A DNA stretch of 44,988 nucleotides, taken from contig CAZPLU010000020.1 of NCBI GenBank assembly GCA_964587625.1, positions 1-44,988 of the forward strand, read 5' to 3'. Below the pieces are notes generated by a model. It was not told the DNA's origin, ran no database searches, and saw nothing but the letters and a program-made list of their open reading frames with translations. Shown here piece by piece: positions 33,119-41,382 of this stretch (within the stretch, counting starts at the first letter, position 1; each line of letters opens with the position of its first letter). Source of the stretch: DAOPZJ01 sp964587625. Lineage in GTDB: Bacteria > Bacillota > Clostridia > Oscillospirales > JAKOTC01. Made by a program: the position numbers and the translations under genes.

Positions 33119-33141
33119 GGTGTCATCCTCCGAATAATATA

Positions 33142-34437
33142 TTATAATATTCCGTTCAGGTCGCTGTTATAGAGCGCTTTCATCAGGGCGACCATGTGTC
33201 CCGCGTCCTCTGCGCCCACGAGTTCTCGCACCGCGTGCATCGACAGGCAGGGGTTTCCGATATCGACCGTGACCACGCCGTACTGCGCCGCGATACCCGG
33301 GCCGATGGTGCCGCCGCCGCGTTCGTCGCTGCGGTTGACTTGAATCTGATAGGGGATCTTATTGCGCTCGCACAGCATTTTAAAGACCGCGGAACCCGCC
33401 GGAGAGGTCGCGTAACTCTGGCGCTCGGTGAGTTTGAGCACCGGGCCTTTGTTCAACAGCACCGGATAGGACGGGTCGTATTTGCCCGCGTACGCCGGGT
33501 GGGTGGCGTGCGCCATATCGGCGGAAAAGACCAGAGAATGCGCAAAAGCGCGGTACTTGTTTTCCTGGCTGACCGCGAATTTTTCACAGATGCGGTCGAT
33601 GATCATCTGCATGGTGTTGCTTCTCGCGCCCCTGGTCGAGCCCGAACCGATCTCCTCGTGGTCATAGGCGAACGCGAGGCAAGTGTTCTCGCTGTCAATG
33701 GCTTCGCAAAAGGCCGTGAACGCCGTAAAAACCATCGCGGCGTCATCGGTTCGGCAGGCGGAGATCATGTCGCCGTCGATGCCGGTGAAGCAGCCGGGCG
33801 TGCAGTCGTAGGGCGCGAGTTCGAAGCTGAGGATGTCCTCCTCTTTGACGCCGGCCTGTTCGGCGATAAAGCCCATAAAACGCTTTTTCTCGCCCGCTCT
33901 GCATAAAAACGGGCAGGTCTCGGTCTGCAGATTAAACTTCGCGCCGTCGTTGACCTCTCGTACGACGTGGATCGCCGCGCTCGGGATCACGAGAATCGGT
34001 TTATCGACGTTGATGTTGACACAGCGGACGGTATCGCCGTCTCTGACGCAGACGCGCCCTGCAAGACCCAGGGGTCTGTCCATCCAGCCGTGTACGATCA
34101 GGCCGCCGTAGCCCTCGACCGTGAGCCGCTCATAACCGCCGTCAAGGGTCGAACCGCCCGGCTTGACCCGAAACCCGGGTGAGTCGTGGTGGGCGGCGAC
34201 GATGCGAAAACCGGTCTCCTCGATCGGTTTCGCGCCGATTTTGAAGGCCGCGATCTGGGTGCCGTCCTTGATGATATAATACGCCTTTGAGCGCTCTAAA
34301 TTCCATGGGTCGCCGTCTTTGATCTCTGCTGCGCCCGCTTGATCGAGCATCGTTTTGAGCAGATCGACCGACTGGAACGGCGTCGGGGCGTTGTTTAAAT
34401 AATCGAGCAGTTTTGTTGCGCACTTCTTTTGATTCAT
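33142..34437 (-). CDS. M18-family aminopeptidase (aspartyl aminopeptidase type)
   Basis: About 431 residues, normal for M18. Motifs: AAHHDSPGFRVKP (first metal His/Asp), CVRDGDT, DHEEIGSGSTRGARS (catalytic Glu and metal Glu), SADMAHATHPAYAGKYDP (metal Asp/His), GPVLKLTERQSYAT, and the C-terminal SMHAVRELVGAEDA containing the last metal His. It removes N-terminal residues from peptides in the cytoplasm, acidic ones in characterised members. The chosen ATG (34437) has AAAGGA 12 bases upstream, rather far; a TTG at 34458 overlaps the promoter region and lacks an SD. First gene of the six-gene operon with promoter at 34471-34500. Confidence 0.95.
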   Translation of the reverse strand: MNQKKCATKLLDYLNNAPTPFQSVDLLKTMLDQAGAAEIKDGDPWNLERSKAYYIIKDGTQIAAFKIGAKPIEETGFRIVAAHHDSPGFRVKPGGSTLDGGYERLTVEGYGGLIVHGWMDRPLGLAGRVCVRDGDTVRCVNINVDKPILVIPSAAIHVVREVNDGAKFNLQTETCPFLCRAGEKKRFMGFIAEQAGVKEEDILSFELAPYDCTPGCFTGIDGDMISACRTDDAAMVFTAFTAFCEAIDSENTCLAFAYDHEEIGSGSTRGARSNTMQMIIDRICEKFAVSQENKYRAFAHSLVFSADMAHATHPAYAGKYDPSYPVLLNKGPVLKLTERQSYATSPAGSAVFKMLCERNKIPYQIQVNRSDERGGGTIGPGIAAQYGVVTVDIGNPCLSMHAVRELVGAEDAGHMVALMKALYNSDLNGIL

Positions 34438-34470
34438 GATGATTGCAATTCCTTTCAAAAAACTTGTTTT

Positions 34471-34500
34471 ATCATACCATTTTTACATGCGTTTTGTCAA
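34471..34500 (-). promoter_or_regulatory. Promoter of the M18-M42-MBL-hemZ-kinase operon
   Basis: On the minus strand TTGACA (34495-34500) and TATGAT (34471-34476) have an 18-bp spacer. The -35 box ends 2 bases from the stop codon of the upstream ABC ATPase gene and there is no terminator between, so some read-through is expected. Confidence 0.72.
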
Positions 34501-34502
34501 CT

Positions 34503-35210
34503 TTATCCGGAGATTTGAGACGGGGTTTCAAAGGCCTCTTCAATCTTTTGGCGTAAGATTTTCGCCTCGCCGCAATCGAGGTTCGCGGCGCGGATTTCGC
34601 GCGGGGTAAAACAGTTGACGTCGGCGGCGATGCGGGCGGGCGTTCTCGTGAGCACAATCGTCCTGTCTCCGAGCAGCCACGCCTCGGAAAAGCTGTGCGT
34701 GACCGCGATCACGGTCTTGGGCTCGTCCTTCCAGAGTTTTAAAAACAACCGGATCAACTCGTCTTTTGTCTTCATATCCTGCCCGTTAAACGGCTCGTCC
34801 ATCAGCAGCAAATCGCAAGGCACGGCAAATGACCGCGCAATCGCCGCCCTTTGACGCATTCCCCCTGAAAGCTGTGCCGGGTAATAGTTCATAAATTTTT
34901 CAAGCCCGACGGCGGTCAGGTATCTTTCCGCCCGTTCGTGCTTTTCGGCTTTTGTGAACGTATCGGGCAGCGCGATCATGATGTTTTGACGGATCCGCTT
35001 CCAGGGCAGCATGCGGGGTTCTTGAAAAATATAACTGATGTTTTCTTTGGGTTTCAAGTCGTCGAGACCCGCGATTGCATTTAACAGCGTGGTTTTTCCG
35101 CAGCCCGAAGGCCCCATGATGCAGTTGATCTTTTGATCGTAAAACTCGATCGAAAAATCCTCGAACACCACAAGGTCGCCGAATTTTTTCGTATAATTCA
35201 TCATCCGCAA
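34503..35210 (-). CDS. ABC importer ATPase (nitrate/sulfonate/taurine type)
   Basis: 235 residues, with Walker A GPSGCGKTT (33-41), Q-loop FQEPRMLPW, signature LSGGMRQRAAIARSF, Walker B LLLMDEPF and the switch His in VIAVTHSFSEAWLLGD. This is the SsuB/TauB/ThiZ-like group that drives import with a NMT1/SsuA-type binding protein. It starts at TTG 35210 with GGGGG 7 bases upstream; an ATG two codons later lacks good spacing. The gene follows the permease by 17 bp. The C-terminus ends without the usual extra domain. The protein works at the inner face of the membrane as a dimer. Confidence 0.95.
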   Translation of the reverse strand: MRMMNYTKKFGDLVVFEDFSIEFYDQKINCIMGPSGCGKTTLLNAIAGLDDLKPKENISYIFQEPRMLPWKRIRQNIMIALPDTFTKAEKHERAERYLTAVGLEKFMNYYPAQLSGGMRQRAAIARSFAVPCDLLLMDEPFNGQDMKTKDELIRLFLKLWKDEPKTVIAVTHSFSEAWLLGDRTIVLTRTPARIAADVNCFTPREIRAANLDCGEAKILRQKIEEAFETPSQISG

Positions 35211-35227
35211 AATGCCGCCCCCTCTCT

Positions 35228-35980
35228 TTAATATCTGTGGCGAAGTCCCTTTTCAACCAGACCCAGCAGCCGGTCGAGCAGATAGCCCATCACGATCACA
35301 AGCGCCGTCCAGGCGAGCAGCGTGTCGGTGGAAAGAGTGACCCGCGCCGTCTGCATCTGCGCGCCGACCGAGCGCGCGGGCTGGACGACCAGTTCCGTAA
35401 CCACCACGGCTTTTAAACCGATGCCCGCCGCGGTTTTGACCGCCGCGACCACAAAAGGCGCGATCGAGGGCAGATAGACGCCGAACAGTCGTTTTGAGAG
35501 CGAAAACCGGTAGACCCTGCCCATCTCTGTCAGGCGGCGGTCGATAGAGCGCACCCCGGCGGCGCTGTTCTCGCAGACCGACGGGAACGCCGCCAAAAAG
35601 ACCGCAAACGACGGCACATAAGGCGCTTTCAACCAGACCAGCGCAAGCAATATCACCGCCACGATCGGAATCGATCTGATCACCGTGAACACCGGCGTCA
35701 TAAACGCGCCGAACCGGACATAGGCCGCCGAGAGTGAACCCAGCAATATGCCCAAAAAAATTGCGGGAAGCAAACCCAGCAGCCATCTGCCGAGGGTCGC
35801 GGTCAAAACGCCCGCGTTATTTCCGGCAAAAAGCCCCGCCAGCGCCGAGAGCACGGCGGCCGGACGGGGCAATATATACGAGTTGTCCAATAAAACGGCG
35901 GCGACTTGCCAGACGGCGATGAAAGTCACGCCGCCGAAAAGCTGCCAAAATATCAGTCCCTTTTTATTCGAACACGGCAA
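35228..35980 (-). CDS. ABC importer permease
   Basis: 250 residues with about six membrane helices (LIFWQLFGGVTFIAVWQVAA, LGRWLLGLLPAIFLGILLGS and others) and the binding-protein-dependent transport inner-membrane signature, including the EAA-like segment RRLTEMGRVYRFSLSKRLFGVYLPSIAPFVVAAVK. SsuC/TauC/ThiX-like. The start is a TTG at 35980 inside the binding-protein gene (17-bp overlap) with a poor SD, so translation is probably coupled to it. It forms the channel with the ATPase gene downstream. Confidence 0.94.
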   Translation of the reverse strand: MPCSNKKGLIFWQLFGGVTFIAVWQVAAVLLDNSYILPRPAAVLSALAGLFAGNNAGVLTATLGRWLLGLLPAIFLGILLGSLSAAYVRFGAFMTPVFTVIRSIPIVAVILLALVWLKAPYVPSFAVFLAAFPSVCENSAAGVRSIDRRLTEMGRVYRFSLSKRLFGVYLPSIAPFVVAAVKTAAGIGLKAVVVTELVVQPARSVGAQMQTARVTLSTDTLLAWTALVIVMGYLLDRLLGLVEKGLRHRY

Positions 35981-36950
35981 AGAACGCTTCAGGCGGCATC
36001 ACTCCTCCGACGTCATCCGGCGAGAAGCCGAGGATGATATTGAGATAACGGTCAATCTCGGCTCTGGCTTCCGAGGTATTTTTGAAGAAGATGTTGGAGC
36101 GCGGCGTTCCGTTGATGATCGCGACCGCGGGCAGGGTCACGCCGTGTTTTTCGGCCAGATCCGCCAGTTCGTTGACATTTGCCGTATACAGCGCGGATGT
36201 TCTTTGCGCGGCGATGAAATCGGTCACGGCTTGCGGAGCCGAATCCGCAAACGAGCCCTTGACGACAATCGCGCTCATGGGGATGTAGGGCTCGCCGCCG
36301 GTGGTCTCCGCCCAGATCTGCTGCATATCCGCAACGATTTGAATTGCGCTGTTTTTGACCATGATGTTTGAGACAAACGGCTCGGGCATCAGGGCGACGG
36401 CGGTCTGGCCCGAGATGACCGACGCGGCGAGGTCGGCGTGCGCCGTCAGCGTATAGTCAATCGTGACCTTCTTGGAAAGCCCTGCTTCTTTGAGCGCGTA
36501 TCTCAAAATCACATCGGGCGTCGCGCCCTGCTGGGAGACCGCAATCGTCTTTCCCGACAGATCGGCCAGCGAGGTGATGGTGGTGTCGGCGCTGATGATA
36601 TACATATTGCCCCAGGTGCAGATGCCGACAAGGCGGTAATCCGTGCCTTTGTTGAAAAGGTTTGCCGCCGTGTTCAGCGGCAGGCAGGCGATGTCGTAAG
36701 TGTCTTTTGCCAATTCGGCGACCATCGCGTCCGGTGCGGCAAGCAATTCATATTCGGCTTTCTTGCCGTCCAGTTTGGTGCCGTCGTCCCACATTTTCAG
36801 GAAAGACAGTGCGGTCGGCCCCTGAAGCGCGGCGATTTTGACCGTTTCAATCCCGGGCGCGGAAGAGGCCGGAGTTGAGGAGGCGTTGGAACAACCCATC
36901 GCCGCGAATAAAAATAATGCAAAAACCAGTGATAATACCTTTTTCGTCAT
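35964..36950 (-). CDS. ABC importer substrate-binding lipoprotein (NMT1/SsuA-like)
   Basis: 328 residues with a lipoprotein signal: MTKKVLSLVFALFLFAAMGC, lipidated Cys 20, then a Ser-rich linker. The mature part has the periplasmic-binding type II pattern VKIAALQGPTALSFLKMW, AELAKDTYDIACLPLNTAANLFNKG, LSGKTIAVSQQGATPDVILRYAL and SGQTAVALMPEPFVSN, like the NMT1/THI5 and SsuA families that take up aliphatic sulfonates, taurine, nitrate or thiamine precursors. Substrate is not resolved; no TPP riboswitch is seen in its leader. AAGGAG precedes the ATG. It is the first gene of the importer operon. Confidence 0.94.
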   Translation of the reverse strand: MTKKVLSLVFALFLFAAMGCSNASSTPASSAPGIETVKIAALQGPTALSFLKMWDDGTKLDGKKAEYELLAAPDAMVAELAKDTYDIACLPLNTAANLFNKGTDYRLVGICTWGNMYIISADTTITSLADLSGKTIAVSQQGATPDVILRYALKEAGLSKKVTIDYTLTAHADLAASVISGQTAVALMPEPFVSNIMVKNSAIQIVADMQQIWAETTGGEPYIPMSAIVVKGSFADSAPQAVTDFIAAQRTSALYTANVNELADLAEKHGVTLPAVAIINGTPRSNIFFKNTSEARAEIDRYLNIILGFSPDDVGGVMPPEAFFAVFE

Positions 36951-37042
36951 TTTTAACGGTTCTCCTTTTACTGCATTGCGGCTCCCCTGTTCTTGGGTTC
37001 GCCATATCTATTCTACAACCGATGGCAACAGCTTGTCAATAT

Positions 37043-37070
37043 ATTATACAAATTAAGTATATATTGTCAA
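37043..37070 (-). promoter_or_regulatory. Promoter of the ABC importer operon
   Basis: On the minus strand TTGACA (37065-37070) and TATAAT (37043-37048) are both perfect with a 16-bp spacer. A second TTGACA downstream (37030-37035 region) with TAGAAT is a weaker alternative. It begins 3 bases beyond the rel stop codon; no terminator separates them. Confidence 0.78.
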
Positions 37071-37073
37071 ACA

Positions 37074-39263
37074 TCAGATTCGCTTCGCCCAGAGTACGCC
37101 GGGGATGCCGGAGAGCTTGGAGACAAGACCCCTCAACTGCTGATTGCTGCCGACCCGCACGACAACCTCGTACTCGTCGCCTTTTTCGTGTTTGCCGATC
37201 AGCAGGATGCCCTCGGTGAACAGGTTTTCAGCGGCCAAAAGCTGTGAAATGGTGTTGAACAGATTTGAATTGGGCGTTGTCATCAAGGACAGCACCGCCT
37301 TGTAAACCTCGCCGTCTTTGACGGCCCACGCGGAATTGAGCCATCTGCCGGGTTCTTTGCTGATGTTTTTGGTCACATTATTGCAGTTACGCCGATGGAC
37401 GGCGACGCCGCCGCCCCTTGTGACGAATCCGATGATGTCGTCGCCCGGGACCGGGTTGCAACACTTGGCGAATTTGACAAGGCAGTTGTCGAAACCCTCG
37501 ACATTCACGCCTCCGCTGTTGCGCGTGACCTTGGGCGGCGGTGCGGCGGGTTTGATCGCATCGACGTCGGGCGCGTTGAATCTGGCGCAGTCCTCGCGCA
37601 ATTTCGGAAGCAGTTTTGAAATCAATATGCCGCCGTACCCGATCGAGGCGAAAAAATCCTCCTCTTGCAAAAAGTGGTTGCGGCGGACGGTATCGGTCAA
37701 AATCGACTGGTATTGCTCCTGCGTCAGGCGCGGGTTGATGCGGCGCGCCTCGCGCTCGAAATCGTCACGCCCTTGGGCGATGTTCTCGTCGCGGCGCTCG
37801 CGCTTGAACCACTGGCGGATTTTGTTGCGGGCCTCGCTGGTCTTGGCCGATTTGAGCCAGTCGCGGCTCGGACCATGTCCCTTCGCCGAAGTGGTCAAAA
37901 TTTCGATGACCGTCCCCGAGACCAACGCGGAATCGATCGGCGTGATCCTCCCGTTGACTTTTGCGCCGTTCATACGGTTGCCGACGGCGGAGTGGATGGC
38001 GTAGGCGAAGTCGATGATCGTCGCGCCCCAGGGCAGCACGCGCACTTCGCCCTTGGGTGTAAAAACGAACACGTCGTCGTCGGTCAGCTCGGCTTTGATG
38101 GCGTTGCGCAGGTCTTCTTCGCCGTCGGCCTCGTCTTTGGCCTCGAGCATCTCGCGCAGCCATTTGACACGCTTTTCGAAACGGGCGTTTTTTACGTCTG
38201 CGTCCTCGATGCCGACTTTGTATTTCCAATGGGCGGCGATGCCGTATTCCGCCTCTTGATGCATCCCGAACGTGCGAATCTGAATCTCAAACGGAATTCC
38301 CCGGTTGCTGATCACCGTGGTATGGATGGAGCGGTAACCGTTGTTTTTCGGCAATGAGATAAAATCCTTGAAACGATCGGGAATCGGCTTAAATGTATCG
38401 TGGATGATGCCGAGCGCCATATAACACTCGTTGATCGCGTTGACAATGATGCGCACCGCAAAAGTATCGTAGACGTCCCGGTTTTCGATATACACTTTCC
38501 GATAAATCCCGCACATGCTTTTGATACGGCCGTCGACCCGGTATTCAAAGCCGCAGTCGCGAAAGCTCTCGGAAATTTGTCTTTTGATGTCGTCCAAAAA
38601 ATCGGACTGCTCTCGGGTGTTCATGGCGATTTTCGCCTCGATTTCGGCACAGCCGATCGGGTCGAGGCATCGGATCGAATGGTCTTCGAGTTCGTTTTTG
38701 AGCGCGTGCATACCGAGGCGATGGGCGATGGGGGCGTAAATTTCCATGGTCTCAAGCGCCGTTTCGCGTTGTTTCACCTCGGTGCGGTATTTGAGCGTGC
38801 GCATATTGTGCAGCCGGTCGGCCAATTTAATAATCATCACGCGGATGTCGTGGCTCATCGCCAGCAGCATTTTTCGGATATTTTCCGACTGCTGCTCATC
38901 TTTTGAGGTGTATTTGATGTTACCCAGCTTGGAGACGCCGTCGACCAAATCGGCGACCGCTTTTCCGAATTTCCCCGTGATTGTCTTGCGGCTGACGCCG
39001 CAGTCCTCCATCACATCGTGTAAAAGCGACGCGCAGATGGTCTCGCAGTCCATGCCCAAATCCTCGAGTAAAATGCGCGTAACGGCCATCGGATGGGTGA
39101 TGTACGGCTCTCCCGAGGAACGTTTTTGCCCTTGATGGCTCTTGGCGGCAAGCTCAAAGGCCTGTTCGATCTTTTTAAATTCGGCAGGCGTGAATACGGC
39201 CTCGAGCTCGGCTTTCAACGGGGCGAAGTAGGTCTCATATTCAACTGTCGTCTCGTCGCTCAC
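37074..39263 (-). CDS. rel: Bifunctional (p)ppGpp synthetase/hydrolase Rel
   Basis: 729 residues. Start: GTG 39263, six bases after GGAGG; the longer frame only runs into the SD. Order: HD hydrolase domain (THPMAV with His 57, LLHDVMED with HD 82-83 and ED 86-87, both intact, so hydrolase should be active), synthetase domain (DTFAVRIIVNAINECYMALG, PIPDRFKDFISLPKNNGYRSIHTTV, EIQIRTFGMHQEAEYGIAAHW), TGS domain (VFVFTPKGEVRVLPWGATIIDFAYAIHSAVGNRM), zinc-finger/helical region with CCNPVPGDDIIGF and a C-terminal ACT domain. It makes and degrades the stringent-response alarmone on starved ribosomes. It is 18 bp after recJ; the usual apt gene between them is absent. Confidence 0.97.
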   Translation of the reverse strand: MSDETTVEYETYFAPLKAELEAVFTPAEFKKIEQAFELAAKSHQGQKRSSGEPYITHPMAVTRILLEDLGMDCETICASLLHDVMEDCGVSRKTITGKFGKAVADLVDGVSKLGNIKYTSKDEQQSENIRKMLLAMSHDIRVMIIKLADRLHNMRTLKYRTEVKQRETALETMEIYAPIAHRLGMHALKNELEDHSIRCLDPIGCAEIEAKIAMNTREQSDFLDDIKRQISESFRDCGFEYRVDGRIKSMCGIYRKVYIENRDVYDTFAVRIIVNAINECYMALGIIHDTFKPIPDRFKDFISLPKNNGYRSIHTTVISNRGIPFEIQIRTFGMHQEAEYGIAAHWKYKVGIEDADVKNARFEKRVKWLREMLEAKDEADGEEDLRNAIKAELTDDDVFVFTPKGEVRVLPWGATIIDFAYAIHSAVGNRMNGAKVNGRITPIDSALVSGTVIEILTTSAKGHGPSRDWLKSAKTSEARNKIRQWFKRERRDENIAQGRDDFEREARRINPRLTQEQYQSILTDTVRRNHFLQEEDFFASIGYGGILISKLLPKLREDCARFNAPDVDAIKPAAPPPKVTRNSGGVNVEGFDNCLVKFAKCCNPVPGDDIIGFVTRGGGVAVHRRNCNNVTKNISKEPGRWLNSAWAVKDGEVYKAVLSLMTTPNSNLFNTISQLLAAENLFTEGILLIGKHEKGDEYEVVVRVGSNQQLRGLVSKLSGIPGVLWAKRI

Positions 39264-39281
39264 ACAAGTCCTCCTCTTCAC

Positions 39282-41315
39282 TTATCGTTGGGCCGGATCG
39301 GGCAATCCGTTTGCATGCCGGAACAGCGCCGACTCCGCGAGATCCTTTTTCTTTCGACTTGATGTTTCCGCCGGTGTGATCATTCCGTTGTCGACGAGGA
39401 TTAATTCCAATTCGCGCAGCACTTCCAGACACATCGATATTTGATAATAATCCATCTGATCACCGAGGATATGCGCCAAACATCCGCCTGTGGTCAGGGC
39501 ATTATTGCCGCTCTTGATCGCCCGGAATACCGCCGCCGTGTCCTCTCTTGTGATGGGCCGCGCGGGTTTTTCACCCTTTCGGATGCAGCGGTCAAACTCA
39601 AATTTACCGTCGAAATAATTATCCTGATCGAAACCCGTATAGCGGATGTCCTTTGCCACAATCGACAACTCGACGTTGCCGTTGTATTCACGGCAGCCGA
39701 GTGTCACCAAGACGTCGACTTTGTCGCCCTCGCGATGACACATCTGGCTTTGTGAAGTGCCGAACAGCAGCAGCATGACAGCCGCGCCGTCCTTTTCGAT
39801 TTCAATCATGCAGTGATTGCCGCTGCGCATGCCCCTGATGTTTTTTATCGTCACTCCCGAAAGACAAAAGATCGGCACGGGATTTTCGCGACCGAACGGC
39901 TCCAATTCGTCAATTTGTGAAAAAACGTCCATAACAAGCTGTTGAGGGCGCAGATAGCCGTCTATTTTAAATGAGTTCGGCGGGATTTGTCCCAGCGGCT
40001 CCGTATACTCGTTGATCGCCTTTGAAAATTCGGGGAGTTTTTCCGCCGAAATTGTCAGCCCGACCGCTTGTGCGTGTCCGCCGTATTTTATGAAGAGTTG
40101 CTTGCAGCTGTTCACCGCGTCGTAGATGGAAAAGCCCTCGACGCTGCGTCCCGAGCCGGTTGCGACGCCGTCTTTGATTCCGAAGACCAAAAACGGCTTG
40201 CCGTATTTTTCGACGAGCTTTGCCGCCACAATGCCGACGACGCCGTTTTCCCAGCCCTCGCCCCAAACCACGCCGACGGGCGCATGTCGAATTTCGTCCA
40301 CGCCGGAATATTTTTCATTGGCCTCATTAAAAATCCGCAGTTCGGCCTGTTGGCGTTTTGCGTTATACTCCTCGAGCTTTTTGGCGTATAACTCTGCCTC
40401 CTCTTTGGTATTTGCCATCAACAGGCGGGCGGAATCGGCGGCGTCGCCCATCCGTCCCGCGGAGTTGATGCGCGGGGCGAGCATATAGGCCACCGACTGC
40501 ACATTGAGGCGCATATTCATGCCTGAACTTGTCATCAGCGCTTTTAATCCGAGATTTCGAGTTTCTTTTAAGACGTCAAAACCGTTCTTGACAAAGATGC
40601 GGTTTTCACCGGTCAGCGGCACGATATCTGCGATGGTGGCGACCGTGAGCAAATCGCCGTAGCGGTCAAGCACCGACTCGATGTCCTCCTCGAGCGCACA
40701 GATGAGTTTAAACGCCACCCCTGCGCCGCACAGGTCTTTGAATTTGCTGGGGCAGTCGTGCCGATGCGGGTTGACGACGATGCAATCCGGAAGCTGAGGC
40801 GGAGCGGTGTGGTGGTCGGTGACAACCACGTCGATGCCCAGTTCCCTTGCCCGCTTGATCTCGTCGAATGCCGTCACCCCGTTATCCACGGTGACGATCA
40901 GGTTGATATGGTCGTTTACAAGGTCGTCTATGATGGCGTCGTGCATGCCGTATCCGCCCTCTTCACGCGACGGCAGGCACCAAGTCACGTCTGCTCCGAG
41001 CTTGTTGAGGTAGTCGAAAATCATCACGGTAGAGGTCACGCCGTCGGCGTCGTAGTCGCCGAAAACACAAATCCGCTCTTTGTTTTCAAGCGCGGTGCGG
41101 ATGCGTTCGACGGCCCGATCCATATCCATCAGCGCAAACGGTTCTTCGATTCCGTGTTCGCCGCCGCCGGAGAAAAACGCTTCGATCTCCTCGGGCGCCG
41201 TGATGCCCCGGTTATATAAAAGCGCCGCCTGCAGCCGCGTTATTGAATTGTCCTGCGCCATCTCGACGACCGCTTCACGGTCGGTGGCGTAAAAGCTCCA
41301 TTTCCTGTCTACCAC
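39282..41315 (-). CDS. recJ: Single-stranded-DNA-specific exonuclease RecJ
   Basis: 677 residues beginning with GTG 41315 (AAAGGAG 7 bases upstream). The DHH phosphoesterase motifs are present: VFGDYDADGVTSTVMI (Asp 87, 89, 91), TVDNGV, VVVTDHHTAP (DHH at 167-169), then the DHHA1 domain with VVGIVAAKLVEKYGKPF and GSGRSVEGFSIYDA and GGHAQAVGLTI, and an OB-like C-terminal region. It degrades single-stranded DNA 5' to 3' in recombination and mismatch or base-excision repair. A C-terminal extension of about 100 residues follows the OB fold (AVFRAIKSGNNALTTGG), as in Gram-positive RecJ. Own promoter at 41353-41382. Confidence 0.96.
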   Translation of the reverse strand: MVDRKWSFYATDREAVVEMAQDNSITRLQAALLYNRGITAPEEIEAFFSGGGEHGIEEPFALMDMDRAVERIRTALENKERICVFGDYDADGVTSTVMIFDYLNKLGADVTWCLPSREEGGYGMHDAIIDDLVNDHINLIVTVDNGVTAFDEIKRARELGIDVVVTDHHTAPPQLPDCIVVNPHRHDCPSKFKDLCGAGVAFKLICALEEDIESVLDRYGDLLTVATIADIVPLTGENRIFVKNGFDVLKETRNLGLKALMTSSGMNMRLNVQSVAYMLAPRINSAGRMGDAADSARLLMANTKEEAELYAKKLEEYNAKRQQAELRIFNEANEKYSGVDEIRHAPVGVVWGEGWENGVVGIVAAKLVEKYGKPFLVFGIKDGVATGSGRSVEGFSIYDAVNSCKQLFIKYGGHAQAVGLTISAEKLPEFSKAINEYTEPLGQIPPNSFKIDGYLRPQQLVMDVFSQIDELEPFGRENPVPIFCLSGVTIKNIRGMRSGNHCMIEIEKDGAAVMLLLFGTSQSQMCHREGDKVDVLVTLGCREYNGNVELSIVAKDIRYTGFDQDNYFDGKFEFDRCIRKGEKPARPITREDTAAVFRAIKSGNNALTTGGCLAHILGDQMDYYQISMCLEVLRELELILVDNGMITPAETSSRKKKDLAESALFRHANGLPDPAQR

Positions 41316-41352
41316 AAGCCGGCTCCTTTGAAAAAAGTCGAAATTTGAATTC

Positions 41353-41382
41353 AGTATACTGCAAAGCAGGTTTTTTTGTCAA
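41353..41382 (-). promoter_or_regulatory. Promoter of the recJ-rel operon
   Basis: On the minus strand TTGACA (41377-41382) and TATACT (41353-41358) have an 18-bp spacer. The -35 box overlaps the rqcH stop codon (41379-41381). A T-rich stretch and a small CTGC/GCAG hairpin within the spacer might also end rqcH transcripts. Confidence 0.7.

Noticed and set aside
36951..37073. TPP riboswitch before the NMT1-like importer
   Set aside because: The conserved CTGAGA and ACCTGATCTGG elements of the THI box are missing in either orientation of the leader.
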